Assembly: GCA_964461135.1 (NCBI GenBank)
Contig: CAYWTB010000115.1
Span: 1-13,306, forward strand
Reading direction: 5' to 3'
From: RQOF01 sp964461135
Lineage (GTDB): Bacteria; Calditrichota; Calditrichia; RBG-13-44-9
DNA length: 13,306 bases
Shown here: positions 1 to 7,223 of the stretch, one piece after another
Position numbering within the stretch: position 1 is the first letter of the stretch
How the letters are laid out: each line of letters starts with the position of its first letter
Notes under the pieces: generated by a model
What the model was told of the DNA's origin: nothing
Database searches by the model: none
The model's input: the letters and a program-made list of their open reading frames with translations, nothing else
Made by a program: the position numbers and the translations under genes

Positions 1-31
1 TTTAAAGCAATTAACCCCTTTTTACTAACAG

Positions 32-62
32 TTGCACTTATTACTTGAAACTACATTATAAT
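32..62 (+). promoter_or_regulatory. possible promoter upstream of the Dam-type gene
   Basis: A TATAAT hexamer lies at 57-62, with TTGCAC at 32-37 and a long 19 bp spacer. A second TATAAT lies at 83-88 with no good -35 element. The region is so A+T rich that chance matches are likely, so this is only a candidate. The rest of 1-120 shows no gene. Confidence 0.25.
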
Positions 63-120
63 TGTAGGGAATTGTAAAAATTTATAATTGACACATTACA
101 TTATACTTACTCCTACGTTA

Positions 121-951
121 ATGGTCGAATCTAATCATTTTAAGAAACCCTTGTTACGCTGGGCAGGGGGAAAGTGGCATCTTTTAAAAATTTTAATAGA
201 AAATATCCCAGATAATGTAAAAAACCACATTTATATAGAACCATTTTTGGGTGCTGGTTCCTTATTTTTCTATTTGCAACCTGAATCTGCTATTATTTCA
301 GATGCAAATTCACACTTGATCAAATTCTATGAGAACTTGAGAGATTATCCTCTGGAAATATGTAATCATTTAATATTTCTTAAAGATCAAAGTAACAAAG
401 ATTTTTATTATAAAATCAGAGATATATATAATAATAGCGATTTTTCTCCCAAACAAGCGGCAAGGTTTTTATACTTAAATAGGACCTGCTTCAATGCAAT
501 ATTCAGAGTAAATAAAAAAGATAAATTTAATGTTCCTTATGGTTGGAAGGAACCCCCATCTATTCCATCAAAAAACTAACTAATACAAGCAGGAAAAATA
601 TTAAATAATGCAATTATTAAGGCTTGTGGATTTGATCAAGCCTTACAAAATATAAATAATAACTCTTTTATCTATCTAGACCCTCCCTACCCCCCTCTAA
701 ATGGTACATCATTTTTTACGCAATACACTCCCGATGGATTTAATGATAAAGATCAAATAAGATTGGCTTCAATATTAGCAGAACTTGATCGGGTTGGTGT
801 ACAATTTATGATGTCAAATGCCAATACATCATTGATAAGAAGTCTTTATAAAAATTTTATTATTAAGGAAGTATCTGTTGTAAGGTATGTAACAAGCAAA
901 AAAATAAAGCATAAGGTTTCAGAATTAATAATAAAAAATTATTCTAAATAA
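121..951 (+). pseudogene. Dam-type (D12 class) N6-adenine DNA methyltransferase, interrupted by one in-frame TAA
   Basis: The reading frame encodes an S-adenosylmethionine-dependent adenine methyltransferase of the Dam/DpnM type. An N-terminal LLRWAGGK segment is followed by the SAM-binding motif EPFLGAG (238-258), an FLYLNR segment, FNVPYG, and the catalytic DPPY motif (679-690). A single TAA at 577-579 splits the frame. The same frame continues on both sides, so this is a nonsense change and not a frameshift. Ignoring the stop, the protein is 276 codons, about the length of E. coli Dam. No ATG, GTG or TTG codon occurs in frame between the stop and DPPY (the next is TTG at 763), so neither half alone carries all motifs. 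ATG 121 is preferred as start because it lies just before the conserved WAGGK segment; TTG 88 in the same frame is an alternative. The base composition is A+T rich, like the next gene, which starts 25 bp downstream. GATC specificity is plausible but unproven. A sequencing error, read-through or true inactivation all remain possible. Confidence 0.85.
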
Positions 952-976
952 TTATTAGCAAAAGTGTGGTGAAAAA

Positions 977-3235
977 ATGGCAATTACCAACCTTTTAGAT
1001 GTTAAAACAATTTCCCAAAGGATTATTAATCAAAAAAAATCACCCTATCATTTTATTACAATTAAAAACACACAACGAGAGGAATATCAAAACCAAGGGT
1101 GGCAATATGTCCCCTCCAAAATAAAAAAATCACTACGAATGAGAAAACTCAAAGCACATAACATTGCTTTTGAGGATAGGGTTTGGGCGCTTATGGCACG
1201 TTTACAGTTTAATTATATTAATAAAGATTATAATTTCCGATTAGAATATCAGCCTGGTTTAACAAAGCAGCTTGATGTCTTTGCGATCGATGAAGAGGCA
1301 ATCTTGATTATAGAATGCAAATCTACTGATATCAAGAAAAGAGTAAGTTATCAAAAAGATATAAACGAATTAGTTGCCTTAAAAGAAAAACTTAGGATTG
1401 CAGCAAAGAATATTTTTTCTGGTCAACAAAAGGTTTCCTTCATTTTTGCAACAAAAAATGCAATAATAAGTGATAATGATAGACAGAGGTTATTAGAAGG
1501 TCAAATTTTTCATTTTACTCAGGATGATATTGAATATTTTGAACAATTGGCTGATTTCATAGGTTTTGCGGCAAAATATCAACTTTATGGAAAATTGTTT
1601 GAGGGACAGAAAATTCCCGAATTGAAAAATAGGGTTCCAGCCATTAAGGGGAAAGTTTCAGGTGGCCATACATTTTATTCTTTTAGCATTGATCCATATT
1701 ATCTTTTAAAAATTGGATTTGTTTTACATAGGAGGGAAACAAATCCTGAATCTGCAAATGCGTATCAAAGACTAATAAAGAAAACCAGACTTAAGCAGAT
1801 TGGATCTTATATCAACAAGGGTGGATATTTCCCAAACTCAATTATTATAAATATTCAAGGTAATCCACATAAAGAATTAAGATTTGATATGGCCAGCTTA
1901 ATTGAACATGATTCTAAAACCAATTTGGGGGTGCTTCACTTACCAAAAACTTATAAAAGTGCCTTTATCATTGATGGACAACATAGGCTTTATGGATATG
2001 CAGTGACTGCGTCTAAATCAAATCATACAATTCCAGTTGTTGCATTCTACAATCTTCCTGTTGAGGAACAATCAAGGATTTTTGTAGACATTAACCATAC
2101 TCAAAAATCTGTACCAGCAAATTTATTGCACTCTATAATGGCTGACTTTCATTGGAAATCTGCCAACGATAGGGAGGCCATCTCTGCATTGAAAACAAGA
2201 CTATTTGTTGAATTAAATTCTGATGATAGAAGTCCCTTTTATAGAAGATTAATTCTATCAGAAGAGAAAAAAACAGATATTCGATGCCTGACATTACAAA
2301 CACTTAAAAGCTGGGGTTTGAACAAAGTCGAGTTTTTTGGAACGTTAAAGGGTGATAGGCTTATTAAAACAGGATATCTTACAGATATTGATTACGATAA
2401 AACCCTAGAGAAGGCAGTTCAATTTTTCAATTCCACCTTCAGGAAAATTGAAGAAGATCTATCTGATCAATGGAAAGTCGGTGCCGGACCTGGGGGATTT
2501 ATTGCAATGAATAGTGGAGTAAGTGCATTAATTAGAATCATGGATAACATTATTAATTTTTTAATTAAGAATAAAAACATTAAACCAGAGTTGATGAGTG
2601 GCCAAGATTTAAGCATACAGGTTATTCCTTTTTTAGACCCCGTGGTTAAATTTATAAAAAAACTGGACAATGAAGGAAGAAATAAACTTCGTGGATTATT
2701 CGGAAGCGGAGCAACCGAAAAGGTTTTAAAATTATTCCAAAATGCAATTTACCTCATATATAATGAGTTTAATCCTGAGGGATTAGAGCAATGGAGAAAA
2801 GACAACACGGGAGAATTTAATGAGCCAGCCTACGATATTGGTAATAAATATATTGAACCCAAGATTGACGAGTTTATTAAAACAAAATTGAGAGAAAAAT
2901 TTGGAGATAATAATTGGTGGATTGAAGGTATACCCAAGAATATTCAATTAAAGTGCGCTGAAAATAAAATTGAGGTGGGTTCTAGAGAACCCGACTGGAA
3001 TTTTTTGAACACAATTCATTATCACAAAATAATTGAAAAACACTGGGACCTTTTTGGAGAATATTTTACAATGCCTGGAATGGAGAACGTTAAGAAAGAA
3101 AAAAAGTTAGATTGGCTCAATAAATTTAATTCAATCCGTCAAAAGTACTCTCATCCCCAAAGAGAAAACACAACAGAAGCTGAATATAATTTTCTTGTCC
3201 AGATAAAAAAGTGGCTTGAAAATTCACTAAAATGA
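977..3235 (+). CDS. putative PD-(D/E)XK nuclease / DGQHR (DndB-like) / HEPN-like fusion protein
   Basis: This 752-residue protein seems to have three parts. Residues about 55-200 resemble a restriction-endonuclease-like fold: E66 in a helix, D100 (QLDVFA), then E113-C-K115 (IIECKS), the pattern of a PD-(D/E)XK active site. Residues about 230-600 hold the hallmark DGQHR at 333-337 (IIDGQHRLYGY) and the following FVDINHTQKSV at 369-379, typical of the DGQHR family that includes the phosphorothioation regulator DndB. The C-terminus (about 620-752) ends in an R-x4-H motif, R721 to H726, in a context (NSIRQKYSHP then an acidic helix) like HEPN domains found in defence proteins. The start follows GGTGA with a 4 nt spacing. 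It lies 25 bp after the broken methyltransferase and probably shares its transcript. The A+T-rich composition and tRNA-side location suggest horizontal acquisition. DGQHR membership is firm. The nuclease call is likely, and the HEPN call is inference. The biological role is unknown; defence or control of DNA modification is the best guess. Confidence 0.8.
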   Translation: MAITNLLDVKTISQRIINQKKSPYHFITIKNTQREEYQNQGWQYVPSKIKKSLRMRKLKAHNIAFEDRVWALMARLQFNYINKDYNFRLEYQPGLTKQLDVFAIDEEAILIIECKSTDIKKRVSYQKDINELVALKEKLRIAAKNIFSGQQKVSFIFATKNAIISDNDRQRLLEGQIFHFTQDDIEYFEQLADFIGFAAKYQLYGKLFEGQKIPELKNRVPAIKGKVSGGHTFYSFSIDPYYLLKIGFVLHRRETNPESANAYQRLIKKTRLKQIGSYINKGGYFPNSIIINIQGNPHKELRFDMASLIEHDSKTNLGVLHLPKTYKSAFIIDGQHRLYGYAVTASKSNHTIPVVAFYNLPVEEQSRIFVDINHTQKSVPANLLHSIMADFHWKSANDREAISALKTRLFVELNSDDRSPFYRRLILSEEKKTDIRCLTLQTLKSWGLNKVEFFGTLKGDRLIKTGYLTDIDYDKTLEKAVQFFNSTFRKIEEDLSDQWKVGAGPGGFIAMNSGVSALIRIMDNIINFLIKNKNIKPELMSGQDLSIQVIPFLDPVVKFIKKLDNEGRNKLRGLFGSGATEKVLKLFQNAIYLIYNEFNPEGLEQWRKDNTGEFNEPAYDIGNKYIEPKIDEFIKTKLREKFGDNNWWIEGIPKNIQLKCAENKIEVGSREPDWNFLNTIHYHKIIEKHWDLFGEYFTMPGMENVKKEKKLDWLNKFNSIRQKYSHPQRENTTEAEYNFLVQIKKWLENSLK

Positions 3236-3350
3236 AATGCCAAAGATATTATGAATCACCTTAAATATTTAAAATATTTCAGATCTTTAATTTGAAACTT
3301 TAAAAATACTAATAAAATAATACACAATATTTACACACTTATATAAAAAT

Positions 3351-3386
3351 AGGGTTTATGAAATTCTCACAAACCCTTGTTTTTTA
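3351..3386. terminator. bidirectional rho-independent terminator between the DGQHR gene and tRNA-Phe
   Basis: AGGGTTT at 3351-3357 pairs with AAACCCT at 3371-3377. The stem extends by two more pairs after one mismatch, leaving a loop of about 7 nt. On the + strand it is followed by TTGTTTTTTA. On the - strand it is followed by ATTTTTAT (complement of 3343-3350). It sits 9 bp beyond the tRNA 3' end and 115 bp beyond the DGQHR stop codon, so it can end both convergent transcripts. Confidence 0.75.
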
Positions 3387-3462
<76 letters not shown>

Positions 3463-3481
3463 GACCTGAAAATGTGTGCAA

Positions 3482-3510
3482 AATATAACCGTCACACCTT
3501 ATTAAAACAA
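3482..3510 (-). promoter_or_regulatory. promoter of tRNA-Phe
   Basis: On the - strand, TTGTTT (complement of 3505-3510) is followed after exactly 17 bp by TATATT (complement of 3482-3487). The predicted transcript would start about 10-15 nt before the mature tRNA 5' end at 3462, as expected for a tRNA gene. Confidence 0.55.
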
Positions 3511-3534
3511 CTTTTTTTTCAATCAGCTAAACAG

Positions 3535-3563
3535 TTGAAATTCACCTTTTGTTTTTCTATATT
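3535..3563 (+). promoter_or_regulatory. promoter of the DUF362-amrS-amrB operon
   Basis: TTGAAA at 3535-3540 and TATATT at 3558-3563 are separated by 17 bp, a good sigma-70-type pair. They lie 20 bp upstream of the ATG at 3584. AGGA at 3571-3574 supplies a ribosome binding site 9 nt before that ATG, so the leader would be short. The element also fits the Bacteroidota TAnnTTTG -7 box at seven of eight positions. Confidence 0.5.
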
Positions 3564-3583
3564 TCGGGTCAGGATGCAGATTT

Positions 3584-4576
3584 ATGAAAAGACGTGAATT
3601 TTTAAAACAGAGCGCCATGATTGGTGCCGGCTTTACCTTCCTGCCTATATCTCAAAATTCTTTTCATAATGCGATCGCCTCAGCTACCCGGTCACGGGTC
3701 ATTCAAATTAGCGGGCAGGATGTTCGTCGGGGAAATATTCTTAATCAGGATATCATTGCTAAAATGCTGGATCAGGCCATTTCTCATCTGTATCAAACCG
3801 ATCAGATGGGACAGATTTGGAAAAACCTGTTTTCACCACAAGATGTGGTTGGCCTTAAAGTGAACTGCCTTTCCGGCGCTCGGGCGTCCACCCACTCCCT
3901 GCTGACGGAGGCTGTCATCGAACGACTGCGGGAAGCCGGCATTCCCGCCGGGAATATCATTATCTGGGACCGGATGAATCGCGATCTGGAAAATGCCGGG
4001 TATAAAATTAATCTGAAAAATCGAAATAAGGTGCTCTGCTTCGGAAATGATGCCGCCGGTTTCGATGACCAATTATATATGAACGGTTCGGTGGGCAGCC
4101 TCATCACCCGCACCCTCACGCGGATATGCAGCGCGGTCATTAATCTGCCGGTGCTGAAGGATCATGGAATCGTTGGAGTGACTCTCTCCATGAAAAATTT
4201 TTTCGGCGCCATCCACAATCCCAATAAATATCATCACAATGGCGGTAATCCCTATGTGGCGGATCTGTATGAACTGGATATCGTCCGCCGTAAAACGCGG
4301 CTCACCATATGCGATGCCCTGGATGCCCAGTATGAGGGCGGACCGCCATTCAAACCCCAATGGAACTGGCCGATGAACTCACTGCTGGTGGCAGTGGATG
4401 GTGTGGCACTGGATCGTATCGGCTGGGACATTATCGAATCCAAACGCCGCGAAATGGGCTTTCCCTCTCTGAAAGAGACCGGCAGGTCTCCGGAATATAT
4501 ATTAACTGCCGGACGCAAAAATCTGGGACAGACTCACCTGGACCAGATTGACTGGCAAAAAATAACTATGAGCTAA
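3584..4576 (+). CDS. DUF362 domain protein with Tat signal
   Basis: This 330-residue protein starts with a twin-arginine signal (KRREFLKQ at residues 2-9, then a hydrophobic stretch to about residue 21), so it is probably exported folded through the Tat system. Typical DUF362 features follow: DVVGLKVNCL (87-96), a helix after STHSLL with the segment ending IIIWDR (125-130), VINLPVLKDH (185-194) and the SMKNFFGAI segment (202-210). A C-terminal VDGVALDRIG segment (271-280) is also typical. The 4Fe-4S ferredoxin tail found in some DUF362 proteins is absent. The biochemical function of DUF362 is not established. It heads an operon: its stop codon is 2 bp before the amrS ATG, which suggests coupled translation. 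That position hints that it acts with the radical SAM and MEMO proteins, but this is inference. Confidence 0.88.
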   Translation: MKRREFLKQSAMIGAGFTFLPISQNSFHNAIASATRSRVIQISGQDVRRGNILNQDIIAKMLDQAISHLYQTDQMGQIWKNLFSPQDVVGLKVNCLSGARASTHSLLTEAVIERLREAGIPAGNIIIWDRMNRDLENAGYKINLKNRNKVLCFGNDAAGFDDQLYMNGSVGSLITRTLTRICSAVINLPVLKDHGIVGVTLSMKNFFGAIHNPNKYHHNGGNPYVADLYELDIVRRKTRLTICDALDAQYEGGPPFKPQWNWPMNSLLVAVDGVALDRIGWDIIESKRREMGFPSLKETGRSPEYILTAGRKNLGQTHLDQIDWQKITMS

Positions 4577-4578
4577 GT

Positions 4579-5709
4579 ATGAACAATTTTCAAAATATGA
4601 ATCGCCGTAATTTTCTGATCCGCTGCAGCCTTATCAGCGGTTCTTCCCTCCTTCTTCCTGGCTTTTCTCCTGCCGCAACCCCGGCTGCAGAAGCTGATTA
4701 TGAACATGAAGCCCGCTGGTATGAAAAAATTCCCCACAAAAAAGTCAAGTGCAAGCTGTGTCCCCGGGAATGTGTGGTGGATGACCGCGAACGGGGATAC
4801 TGTGGTGTGCGGGAAAATTACCAGGGAGTATATTATTCCCTGGTGCACTCTCATCCCTGTACCTATCATATAGATCCCATTGAGAAAAAGCCTCTGTTTC
4901 ATTTCCTTCCCGGAACCCAGGCCTTCTCCCTGGCAACGGTGGGTTGCAATGTGGACTGCCAGTTCTGCCAGAACTGGCAAATCTCCCAGATCCGGCCGGA
5001 GCAGGCCGAAAATCTGGATCTGCCTCCGCAAAAAATTGTCAACATGACCCGTGAATCGGGAGCGCCGTCCATTGCTTATACCTACTCCGAGCCGGTTATT
5101 TTTGCCGAATATATGTATGATATCGCAGACGCTGCTGCTAGGGCCGGCATTAAAAGTGTAATGGTCAGTAACGGCTACATCCAGGAAAAACCTATGCGCG
5201 AACTCGCTAATGTTCTGAGTGCGGTAAAAATCGATCTGAAGGCATTCAGCGAGGAGTATTACCGGGATATTGTGGCCGGAGAGCTGAAACCGGTTCTTGA
5301 CACCCTGGTTCTCCTGAAAAAAATTAACATGTGGACGGAAATTGTCTACCTGGTGGTTCCTACCCTGAATGACGGTGACAAAGAATTCGCTGATCTTGCC
5401 AGGTGGATCAAAACTGAACTGGGTCAGGACGTTCCGGTACATTTCACCCGTTTTCACCCGCAATACAAGCTGCTGAATCTGCCCCCCACTCCGGTGAAAA
5501 CCCTGGAACGGGCCAGGGAAACAGCACTGGCCGAAGGCTTGCACTATGTCTATGTTGGAAATGTGCCGGGGCATGCCGCAGAACACACCTATTGCCCCAA
5601 ATGCGGAAAAATACTCATTCGGCGCCAGACATTCTGGATCCTGGAGAATAAAATTAGCAACGGTAAATGTCCTGACTGCCATACCCCGATTCCGGGCATC
5701 TGGTCCTGA
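4579..5709 (+). CDS. amrS: AmmeMemoRadiSam system radical SAM enzyme with Tat-like signal
   Basis: This 376-residue protein matches the AmrS branch of radical SAM enzymes. The SAM-cleaving 4Fe-4S cluster ligands are C123, C127 and C130 (VGCNVDCQFCQNW). An N-terminal cysteine set, C58, C61, C65 and C75, precedes it. Two C-terminal CxxC pairs, C339/C342 and C364/C367 (GKCPDC), resemble a zinc ribbon and are usual in this family. The reaction is not known. Unusually, the first 35 residues look like a Tat signal: NRRNFLIRC at residues 8-16, followed by a serine- and leucine-rich hydrophobic stretch ending near an Ala-rich cleavage region. The gene follows the DUF362 gene by 2 bp with no clear ribosome binding site, so translational coupling is likely. 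ATG 4597 (residue 7) is an alternative start that would put RR nearer the terminus. The family call is strong; export is a prediction. Confidence 0.93.
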   Translation: MNNFQNMNRRNFLIRCSLISGSSLLLPGFSPAATPAAEADYEHEARWYEKIPHKKVKCKLCPRECVVDDRERGYCGVRENYQGVYYSLVHSHPCTYHIDPIEKKPLFHFLPGTQAFSLATVGCNVDCQFCQNWQISQIRPEQAENLDLPPQKIVNMTRESGAPSIAYTYSEPVIFAEYMYDIADAAARAGIKSVMVSNGYIQEKPMRELANVLSAVKIDLKAFSEEYYRDIVAGELKPVLDTLVLLKKINMWTEIVYLVVPTLNDGDKEFADLARWIKTELGQDVPVHFTRFHPQYKLLNLPPTPVKTLERARETALAEGLHYVYVGNVPGHAAEHTYCPKCGKILIRRQTFWILENKISNGKCPDCHTPIPGIWS

Positions 5710-5745
5710 GGCAGAACAGGTATTAACGGAAATAAAAAGTATAAC

Positions 5746-5790
5746 AGGAGAAAATGCAGTATGAAAATAATAAAGGAGGTAATCGGTATG
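5746..5790 (+). promoter_or_regulatory. two competing ribosome binding sites for amrB
   Basis: AGGAG at 5746-5750 serves ATG 5761 with a 10 nt spacing. A stronger AAAGGAGGT at 5772-5780 serves the in-frame ATG 5788 with a 7 nt spacing. The first start gives a lysine-containing n-region and a plausible signal peptide. The second gives a hydrophobic N-terminus without charge. Confidence 0.55.
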
Positions 5791-6666
5791 GCTCTGTTTT
5801 TCACGGCTTTACTGCACTCACAACCATCAGACCAGATAAGGTCTCCTGAGGTTGCCGGGATGTTCTACCCGGGAAACTCCCGGGAACTATCCCGGATGAT
5901 TGATCAATACCTCTCCCAAACACAGGTTCTGGTGGAAGGGAACATTGGCGGTCTGGTGTCTCCCCATGCCGGTTATGTTTACTCCGGACCGGTGGCGGCC
6001 TGGAGCTACAAACAGGTGGCCGGTAAAACGTATGATGTCGTAATAGTGATTGCCCCTTCTCATTTTGAATATTTTTCATTCATCAGTGTATATCCCGGAA
6101 AATTTTATGAGACACCCATGGGTAAAATTCCGGTGGATACAGACCTGGCAAAAGAACTGGTTCAATATGATTCTCGTATTCAATTCTCAGAATCGGGGCA
6201 TGAACCGGGCCCGACAGGCCGGGGGGAGCACGCCCTGGAAGTTCAGCTTCCCTTTTTACAGAAAACGCTTGGCTCATTTAAACTGGTGCCCATTGTGATC
6301 GCCGACCAGTCCTGGAATAATGTCCGGATTCTGGGAGATGGCCTGGCAACTGTGTTAAAGAACAAAAAGGCGCTGATCGTCGCTTCGTCCGATCTTTCCC
6401 ATTATCATTCATACCAGGCGGCTTACCAGATGGATCAATCCCTGCTCGATTATTTCAGCGCATTTGATTATCAGAAAATACTGGAAAAGTGTGAGCAGCG
6501 CAAAATAGAAGCCTGCGGTTACGGTCCCATTACCGCTATGATGTACGCCTGCCAGAAACTGGGCTATACCCACAGTAAGGTTTTGAAATATGCCACCTCC
6601 GGGGACGTACCGGTGGGTGAAAAATCGCAGGTGGTGGGCTACCTCAGTGGTGTGGTGTATAAATAA
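5761..6666 (+). CDS. amrB: AmmeMemoRadiSam system protein B (MEMO family)
   Basis: This 301-residue protein belongs to the MEMO family, which shares a fold with LigB-type extradiol dioxygenases. Visible hallmarks are RSPEVAGMFYP (28-38), SPHAGYVYSGP (67-77), APSH (98-101), GEHALEVQLPF (155-165), SSDLSHY (209-215) and ACGYGPI (251-257). H69, H101, H214 and C252 correspond to the metal-site residues known from human MEMO1. The N-terminus (MKIIKEVIG then a hydrophobic run to about residue 19) reads as a signal peptide, so the protein may be periplasmic like the two Tat-tagged proteins before it. The start at 5761 is chosen for this reason; ATG 5788 has the stronger ribosome binding site. It follows amrS by 51 bp and closes the operon. 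The usual partner AMMECR1, often fused to or beside MEMO, is absent here. Confidence 0.92.
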   Translation: MKIIKEVIGMALFFTALLHSQPSDQIRSPEVAGMFYPGNSRELSRMIDQYLSQTQVLVEGNIGGLVSPHAGYVYSGPVAAWSYKQVAGKTYDVVIVIAPSHFEYFSFISVYPGKFYETPMGKIPVDTDLAKELVQYDSRIQFSESGHEPGPTGRGEHALEVQLPFLQKTLGSFKLVPIVIADQSWNNVRILGDGLATVLKNKKALIVASSDLSHYHSYQAAYQMDQSLLDYFSAFDYQKILEKCEQRKIEACGYGPITAMMYACQKLGYTHSKVLKYATSGDVPVGEKSQVVGYLSGVVYK

Positions 6667-7223
6667 TCCGGATATACCTCCCGGTTGTACCAGGCAAAAA
6701 AACACAAATGGGAAAGTAATGGTTCCGGAAATAAAAAGAGAAAAGTTACAATCCGTACTTTCAGGTATGTGTTTATCCTAATTACCACAACTGTCTATAT
6801 TTCGAGGCTCAATCATACGGCTTACCTTTCCGTTTCCCTAAGCCTGGCACCTTTATTACCGGTTGAGCAGGTGAGGTTCACTTCTGATCTACGGGCTGTA
6901 CTTTGGTCAGGTAAGACTTTTCAATTACACAGTTTGGATCACTTACTGGATAATAACAACGAATTTCATTCCTCCTGGAAATCCCATCGTTCCTGATTTA
7001 TCCCGACACAATGATACGCCTTTTATGCACTCTTCCAGTAACTTCTGTTTATTTATCCTCTTGCCGGTTCACCTCTTGTATGGCAGATTATTGCTGCCAG
7101 CAAAGTTTATATGTTATACGTAAAATCGGAAAAAGTACAAGGCCAGGTGCACCAGGTCCACAAAATGGTCTTAAGTCGAGAGAGACAGGCGGTAAATAAA
7201 GTGCTTTTTTAGAAATTCCTCAT
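6667..7223. other. 557 bp intergenic stretch without a supportable gene
   Basis: The stretch lies between the convergent ends of amrB (+) and the acylase gene (-). The longest open frames (6685-6996 and 7011-7199, + strand) are about 100 and 60 codons, lack a convincing ribosome binding site and resemble no family I know. I see no strong hairpin with a T-run that would end either transcript, no tRNA and no long direct repeat. It could be the decayed remnant of a mobile element or gene, but no motif allows a name. Confidence 0.5.

Noticed and set aside
577..579. Recoding of the stop as selenocysteine or pyrrolysine
   Set aside because: The codon is TAA, not TGA or TAG, and other genes here use TAA as a normal stop. 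No recoding structure is evident.
763..951. A separate small gene starting at TTG 763
   Set aside because: It is in the same frame as the Dam-type gene and continues its C-terminal part (FMMSNANT and the KHKVSELIIKNY end), so it is the tail of the interrupted gene.
1..3386. A left-hand copy of the tRNA-Phe 3' end as an attachment site
   Set aside because: No stretch resembling the tRNA end (complement of 3387-3420) is visible in 1-3386, so the other island boundary, if any, is outside the window.
4573..5682. A 369-codon open frame on the - strand opposite amrS
   Set aside because: It lies entirely antisense to a gene with clear radical SAM motifs, has no recognisable domain, and is explained by the codon bias of amrS.
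6685..6996. A missing AMMECR1 gene in the gap after amrB
   Set aside because: The translated 103-codon frame shows no AMMECR1 motif, starts at TTG without a ribosome binding site, and looks like random sequence.
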